From positions 15,408,003 through 15,472,002 of the forward strand of contig JANCRA010000007.1 of assembly GCA_024362935.1 (NCBI GenBank): a stretch of 64,000 bases of DNA, read 5' to 3'. How positions within the stretch are numbered: position 1 is the stretch's first letter; each line of letters opens with the position of its first letter. The notes below the pieces were generated by a model. The model worked only from the letters and a program-made list of their open reading frames with translations, ran no database searches and was not told the DNA's origin. Below are positions 58,390 through 64,000 of this stretch, piece by piece. This DNA is from Setophaga petechia. Its lineage: Eukaryota; Chordata; Aves; Passeriformes; Parulidae. Both the position numbers and the translations under genes were made by a program.

Positions 58390-58960
58390 GGGAGTGGAGG
58401 CTCCCAGGAGCCAACAGGGTGTGAGAACAGCGCTGGCTGCTCCCTCACAGCCCAGGGGCGCTGCCCGGGTCTCAGCCGCAGGGATAGAGCACTCCGAGTG
58501 CCGGCGTACGCGGGGCCTTCCCTCCTCTAATTCTGTTTCTTCGTCTCAGGATGACTCGGGCTCGCTGCCATCACCATTTCCCACTGTCTCGCTCGGTCGG
58601 TGGGCTGGGGACGGTGCCCGCAGGATCGGCTCCTCCGGAGGGCGCAACGGCGGCGCCAGGGGGCACAGGCGGCCGCCAGGTGGCGCCCGCAGCCCGCGGC
58701 GGACTCGGGGGGCGGCAGCGGCCCGGGCGGCTCGGGGCGATCGTCCCCACCCGTCACCGCCACAGCCTCGGCACGGACTGCCCGCATCACCAGGAACAGC
58801 AAGCTGGCAACAAAGCTCGCTCGGAAGCTGCCGGGAAAAGATCCCGGACGGTGCAGGAGAACTCAAACACATCTCTCCCCACACCGCAGCCAAACCCCAA
58901 CCACAGCACAGCGAAATTTAGCATTCTTAAACGACGGAGCCGCGTTTGTGTACTAAAGAG
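58390..58960. promoter_or_regulatory. Orphan CpG island between COMTD1 and VDAC2
   Basis: Roughly 570 bp with several dozen CpG dinucleotides sit in an otherwise CpG-poor intergenic stretch, about 10 kb past the COMTD1 poly(A) signal and 4.4 kb past the end of VDAC2 transcription. There is no TATA box. Open frames of up to 175 codons on the + strand and 115 on the - strand follow from GC richness and do not resemble a known protein. Possible roles are the promoter of an unannotated lncRNA, an alternative promoter, or an unmethylated CTCF/insulator island; the CTCF-like motifs inside support the last. A pyrimidine-rich tract ending in CAG near 58550 could act as a splice acceptor, but this is weak. 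Confidence 0.75.
58656..58718 (+). promoter_or_regulatory. Cluster of CTCF-like motifs in the CpG island
   Basis: Three same-strand motifs resemble the CTCF core. CCAGGGGGCAC is at 58656-58666. GGCCGCCAGGTGGCGC at 58671-58686 is a very close fit to the JASPAR-type consensus. CGGGGGGCGGCAG at 58706-58718 is weaker. The first two cores are exactly 20 bp apart. All point rightwards, towards VDAC2. Confidence 0.55.
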
Positions 58961-60248
58961 TAATTTAAAAGCGTATTTTTAACAATCCCACCACAGACCG
59001 CTAAGAATCCGAGGGCAAAGCTGACTGGTTCCTTGTGGGCCCCCACCCCAGCTCTCCCCTCCGTGCCGGCTCTCAGGCGGAGCTCGGTAACTCGGGCTGA
59101 AGGGGTGAAGCACAGCCAGAGACAAGGGACATTTCTGTAAGGGCCATTTAGTGGCTTAATGCTCATAGGAACGCAGGCAAAGTAAACAAGAAAAAGTGAG
59201 TGTTAAGAATGTCAAACCCTTAAACAGCATCATTGCTTCAGCATTAGGATCTTCTCCCATGGATCCAGGACAAAGAATATCCCACAAAAAACCACAAAAC
59301 ATTTCTGCTATGTGTGCTACTGTTAACCAGCAAGTGTACTGCAAGTTCTGCCCTGGTATTCGGCTCAGCAGAAAACCCTCATTTAAAAAGATCTGAAGTA
59401 AAGGTCAAATATTTGGAGCTGAAACAGTCCAGGCTTGCCATTTTTAAAGGTCTGTCAGCACTTTTCCCAGCATCAGCAGACACATGAGGGTAGATATGAA
59501 CCAAATCTCAGTATGTAACACCTCACATTCTGTCTAATAGCATTTTCATAAGTTTTAATTAATATTCTCAGAAATTGCTTTGCAAAAGAAAAGTTTTCCT
59601 CTATTTACATAAGCATTTGTATCAAACTTGCAGCTGAAGTAAAAGATGCTGCACATTATGCTCAGAAAAATCCACTTGTTTATTGCTTCCCATTTGATCC
59701 AGCAGCATGTGGAAAGAAGGACCCAAAGCACAACTAAAAGGCAGGCCCAGAAACAATAATGAGAAACAAAATACCACTAAATTCAATGAATGCACACTAC
59801 ATTAATGGATATAATCTATGCTTTTATTACTATTCCAGATTGGGAACAGAAGCATTCCACTGCAAAGGGAAACTGACAAACACAATAAAACCAGTTACAA
59901 TAATCCTAGCCTTTTCATGCTATGTAACCCAACCGGCTTTTTCTTTGGGTTTCCCTTCCTGTTAGCTGGTTCCCAGGAAGCATTTCTACCTGCCATTAAG
60001 ACACTACTACTACAGATGTGAGTCAGTTTTATTACTGCCTCACCTTGCATAGAATTGCTTCTGTCTTTGCTCACTGGTTTGATAAGGAAACAAGGACCTT
60101 TGGTAGAAGTAGGGCTGAATGATCCGCACATAAGCTGTCTCGTTTGCCCGGTTCTACTTCCCCTAGGAGAGCAGCCACCAGGAATTAATTGCATATTGGT
60201 GCCCAGCTGTCGGCCTGCTGAGGCAATGAGCTCAACACCAGAACAGGA

Positions 60249-60263
60249 CATTAGAGGGCAGCA
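60249..60263 (+). promoter_or_regulatory. Weak CTCF-like motif
   Basis: CATTAGAGGGCAGCA fits 11 of 13 core positions of CCASYAGRKGGCA and has the same orientation as the cluster at 58.66-58.72 kb. It would not be notable alone; it is listed because of that neighbourhood. Confidence 0.3.
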
Positions 60264-61434
60264 AGCACCCTTACTGCTGCCTCGCTTTATCCAGCGTCAA
60301 AGGAAAGGTAAAAACCCGTCACAACGCTTGGGGGCAAAAAGTTTCCCTGCCCCTTCCAAAATAGTTCAAAATTTCCTGCTTTTGAACAACTGCAGTGTGC
60401 AAGAGGCAGATTTAGGAATATACCACATCCAGTTGAACCACGTGAAGAGTGTGCTGTTAAATTAATCAACCTGGAGAATTTCTACAGCACAGAAGAGCAT
60501 AAACATTCAGGACATTCAGACAGTAACTCGTGAAATCCAGGGCATCATAATCTCATGTGAAAGGATTTTTATTTATGAAAGCGTGATTAAGTCTCCTTGC
60601 AATGTACAGAGACACCCCCTACTCCAGCTGTACCAGGCAGGAATGCAATGCTACAATTTACACAAACAAGATGCAGAACGATGCTCTGGTCATTGGTGAT
60701 CTCAAGAGGCGGGGTTTTTATTCAGAACACCTGAGGAAAGGCTGTCTGGCACTGAAAGTTATCGTTAAGGCTTTTTACATATTTTAATAAAATGGAGCTA
60801 TATAAACTACCAACATTCCTTACCACAGAACTTCAATTACACAAGCTTCTGTAACAGTTGAAAAGTTAGTTTGAAAGCCATTTTCAATAAGCCTTACGTG
60901 AGGGATATTAAGAAAAAGACACTGAACTTCATTTTAACGTTCAAAATAGTGATTTATGACAGAGTATTTTAGAAAAACTCACATTTTCACAGTTCTCTTA
61001 ACTACTGCAGAGCCCTTTTACTTCTCTGGCTGCCTATCAGCATTTTAACAACTACAACTACCTAAAGTTTAAAGGCTGAGGGCTAGTTAAGTCATGCACA
61101 TTTACAAAGAGTAAAATGAATAGGTTCAAGTTTTCCATTGCTAATTTTAAAGAGTTGAATGGAAACTCAGCAATATGTGATTTTAGACCACTTACCCATT
61201 TTGTGACCTCAGGAAAAAAAATATCTAGATGAGCAGATAGTGAAGAAAAAGGTTATAGTGTTTGCTTCTAAAATAAAAAAAACCCCAAAACCACTACCAC
61301 CAAAAGCAAAAGTTAATTACAGCCCCCTCAAAAGAGGATAGAAACAAGGCATCATTCATAACCAAAAGACACAATCCATTATTTGTCTGGGTGCTGCAGC
61401 TGGACGATATACACAGGCACACATTTCGGGAAGA

Positions 61435-61530
61435 TTTTTTGGTTTTGGTAGGTTGTTTTGGTTTGTTTGGGGAATGTTTTGGTGGTTTGGTTTTGTTTTT
61501 TTAAGCTTTTTTTTTTTTTGGTGGTTTTTG
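61435..61530. repeat. T/G-rich low-complexity tract
   Basis: Almost only T and G on the + strand, with runs such as GGTTTTGTTTTTTT; A and C together make up only a few bases. A shorter similar tract occurs at 33712-33775. Confidence 0.85.
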
Positions 61531-62954
61531 TATCAGAAGCCCAGTCTTTGTGAGGCACCAAAGATTGTTATACTGAAAACACATACAAAAATTCAATGTC
61601 TGCATGGTTTCTAGCTTTTAAGTGGTCTAGCACATAAAACCACCTCAAAATAAAAATATGCACAACATGCAATAACAGCAACAAATTGCACCTTACATGC
61701 TTCTTCCACCCTAAATGGTGGAAATGCAACTCAGACAAGGGCATTTAGTGACAACAGCAGTAAAGGTACCCCACAGCACAAATGCTTTACTATCATATAA
61801 GAAAACTAGAAAACTAGTCAAACATACCAGCAAGCCTGCTCAAGAGCCTGAGCTGAAGGCTTAATCTTTACTCTGTCTTCTGCAAAGAAGGTGGCTCCGC
61901 TACTCCACAGCTAAGCCTAAACATAGGCAGCTTATAATAGAGTGCTTCATGGGAGAATTTCAGTCTGAGGGCAACAACACAGGATGAAACAAGACCTCGA
62001 GCAAATCACTGATACTTTTGTGGACATGAATTTTGATCCAGTATCAACTGGTAACACTTTCAAACCAGAGAGAGCTTCCTCATCATGAGCCAGCCACCTG
62101 TACTACGACAGGAGCTGCTGTGAACCACTGACTGCAAGACTAAATTATCAAGAGACCCTTCTCAGCTATGAGAGTATCTTAAATAGGCTCCAGGCATTCC
62201 CCCAAGCTCAGTAAATTCCAACTCTTAAATGTAAGCAGTGCAACTATATGTATTTAACATATTAAACATTAAAAGCATCCACAGCTAGTCTGACCTTCAG
62301 GGATGTTAGGTCCGCAGACTAAATATCCCTCATGCTTATATTCTCTTTATTACTATTCTAGAACGTTAAAGTTTTCCCATCATTGTTCAAGTTTTTTGGA
62401 CTTAAAATGGGTATCTGCCAAGATTTACTAAAGGGAAAGCAAGATCAGATGCATTTTCCTCTGTGTCCATTTAAAATTGTCTTTATTTCAGTCATTTTAA
62501 GCAGAAACCTCTCACAGCAGTTGGGATAAGCAGGCTGTTATACCATTACACTGTTACATTCAATTGCAGAGATACATCTCACTTCATACAAATATAAGCA
62601 AAAGGTGTGTTTGTGGTGAGGTTTTTCAAGGAACATTTCTTAAATGTCTCAGTGTGCCAAGTACACCGATCTGCACTTCTTGCATCAGAAGGCCAACTAG
62701 GAACACAGCACATCTCGCTCGTGGATCACAGAGGGAATAAACCATTGTGTTATGACAAACCTTACCTGACAGAAAAGCACATTCAATTTGCTTGAGGAAT
62801 CCAACTGTTCACCTATGTTCAGTACTGTCATGGGTGGGGGTCCTTAATTGCACGAAGGTACAGAGCACTACTTCTTGGATTACTTAAAGTTAAAACTCAA
62901 CTGAGCACTACCCTCGTATCTTCACTTTTAAAATATCTGAGGCACAAGTATGTG

Positions 62955-63402
62955 TGTGTACTTGTTTTATTCATAATTTGTCTTGGGATACCAAATGTAT
63001 TTCTAGTTCAGGTCATTCAACAAAATTATTGACCTCATTTCAAAACATCCAGTGATCCATTTTTCATTCAATGGCAATATCGAATGTTAAAAGGAACATA
63101 AAAACAAACATGCACACAATTGTACAGTTTTCATAAATGTCTATTTCATTATTTGTGGGTAGCGCATTAAACAGTTAAATACATTTAAATAATGTTTAAG
63201 TGACTGCACTAATGCAGAATTTTAACTAGATGGGTAACCAATTTAACTAGAAACCAGCTAACAAGTAACTGTCTAAATACTTCAAATACAGCTCTTGTTC
63301 TAGGTCATCCTTCCTGGGAAAAAGCCTGCTGGTCACATTGGAAATACATTTTAAGGCCAAATTCTTCTGATATCCCTTCTCTGCAGCAGTTTCTTCACCT
63401 TT
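62955..63402 (-). other. VDAC2: VDAC2 3' UTR with likely poly(A) signal
   Basis: Downstream of the VDAC2 stop on the - strand, AATAAA occurs at 62971-62966 and is followed by a stretch rich in CA and TG. That gives a 3' UTR of about 430 nt. More distal AATAAA copies at 62487-62482 and 62351-62346 could serve as alternative sites for longer transcripts. Transcript ends would settle which is used. Confidence 0.6.
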
Positions 63403-63494
63403 TTAAGCCTCCAGTTCCAGGCCAAGACCAAGTTTATGGCCACCAGCATTGATGCTCTTTCCATCTATCAGGGCAGACAGTGTAAGCTTCACAC
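63403..63494 (-). CDS. VDAC2: VDAC2 terminal coding exon (partial gene; upstream exons lie beyond the window)
   Basis: Read on the - strand, an AG acceptor at 63496-63495 is followed by 92 nt that encode the end of the voltage-dependent anion channel beta-barrel: [11 protein letters not shown], then [11 protein letters not shown] and LGLELEA, with the TAA at 63403-63405. The exon enters with one codon base already used, giving the conserved Gly before VKLTL. The final LELEA and KSINAGG favour VDAC2; from memory VDAC1 ends in EFQA and VDAC3 has a KNFSAGG-type sequence. VDAC2 is the 19-strand outer mitochondrial membrane channel for ATP, ADP and metabolites, and it also holds BAK in check. This exon makes the last beta-strands. 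The splice acceptor argues against a processed pseudogene. The preceding exon was not found before 64000. The gene converges on COMTD1. Confidence 0.95.
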
Positions 63495-64000
63495 CTGTAA
63501 GATTTTTAAGAAGCATGTTTACAACACAGCAGCTTTCATGTAACTTAACCTCTGTCATTGCAAGTCCCAGCTGCAGCTCTCTTTTTATACAACTACTTTC
63601 CCCTAAAGATTTTTAGAGGAGAATACATCCATGAAATCTACTGAAAGTTAGTCCCGTGATTTTTGTAAAGCTGTAACGTCAATATACAAAGTCTTTAATT
63701 GCTAAATACGCAAGAGCTCTCCTTTCCTGCATTAAGACATGCAAAGGAGGAGGAAATCTGTGCACAGACACTCCTACCTATAAAGGGATGGAATGAAACT
63801 AGATTTTTCAAGTAAGGAACTAACCAATGGTAATAAAGCCTTAACAGGTGCTCTCATACTTAAGCAAAATAAGTTAAGGTCTGGAGGGTTTCTTTACTAA
63901 ATATGAAGAGCAGGAAGTGTGAGGTTTTGACAATCATAATTTGAAGACCTGCTATCATTCAACACAGCATGGTTGGACAAAGCAGTGCCAAAAAAGAAGA
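63495..64000 (-). other. VDAC2: VDAC2 last intron (partial)
   Basis: This sequence lies upstream of the terminal VDAC2 exon on the - strand. No second VDAC exon (the strand that carries IGVGYTQTLRPG in the family) could be read here, so the intron is at least about 500 nt long. Confidence 0.8.

Larger units (their letters stand above)
58961..62954. other. Intergenic sequence between the CpG island and the VDAC2 3' end
   Basis: Mostly AT-rich, with the CTCF-like site at 60249 and the T/G tract at 61435. No exon was recognised. Confidence 0.5.

Noticed and set aside
58394..58956. Open frames of 175, 143, 118, 115 and 91 codons in the orphan CpG island
   Set aside because: Several overlapping frames on both strands are open at once, as expected from GC-rich, stop-poor DNA. 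None resembles a known protein.
63403..63494. Possibility that the VDAC sequence is a processed pseudogene
   Set aside because: It begins at a proper splice acceptor with the correct phase, has no frameshift and is followed by a plausible 3' UTR, so it is the real last exon.

Overview
The window is vertebrate nuclear DNA from a bird, with small exons in long introns, CpG islands at promoters and avian-type CR1 retrotransposon fragments. The two genes I can name are COMTD1 (complete, + strand, seven coding exons between 42060 and 47974) and the last coding exon of VDAC2 (- strand, 63403-63494). The two genes converge, as I recall for human chromosome 10q22, where ZNF503 lies on the far side of COMTD1. 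On that basis the left 42 kb would be part of the gene-poor, regulatory ZNF503-COMTD1 interval; this is inference, because no ZNF503 exon is visible.

Layout. Positions 1-41.6 kb contain no gene I can support. They hold a probable solo LTR (1255-1823), a MIR/L2-like relic (5520-5742), a second LTR-like element (7935-8358), a perfect CTCF core motif (13717-13729), a 1.45 kb relic of a very old CR1 LINE (18435-19900), a younger CR1 (24833-25305), a CR1 3' tail (32600-32719) and short tandem duplications. A few AT-rich, repeat-free blocks look like conserved enhancers, but only comparative data could show that. Positions 41.84-42.48 kb are the TATA-less CpG-island promoter of COMTD1. COMTD1 fills 42.06-48.2 kb, with a poly(A) signal at 48192-48197. 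From 48.2 to 62.9 kb the sequence is intergenic, with a CR1 (57247-57895) and a second, dense CpG island (58390-58960) that belongs to no gene I can see and carries closely spaced CTCF-like motifs. The VDAC2 3' UTR and terminal exon close the window; the rest of VDAC2 lies to the right.

Function. COMTD1 is a membrane-anchored, SAM-dependent O-methyltransferase that has been linked to pheomelanin pigmentation in chicken. VDAC2 is the outer mitochondrial membrane channel. Both products are reported to act at mitochondria, but nothing in the sequence shows shared regulation.

The best leads are the orphan CpG island with its CTCF-like cluster, the divergent CTCF motif layout around COMTD1, and an apparently intact metal-binding triad in the COMTD1 protein. 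I found no sign of a wholly new system. There are no CRISPR arrays, operons or rRNA genes, and I recognised no tRNA.
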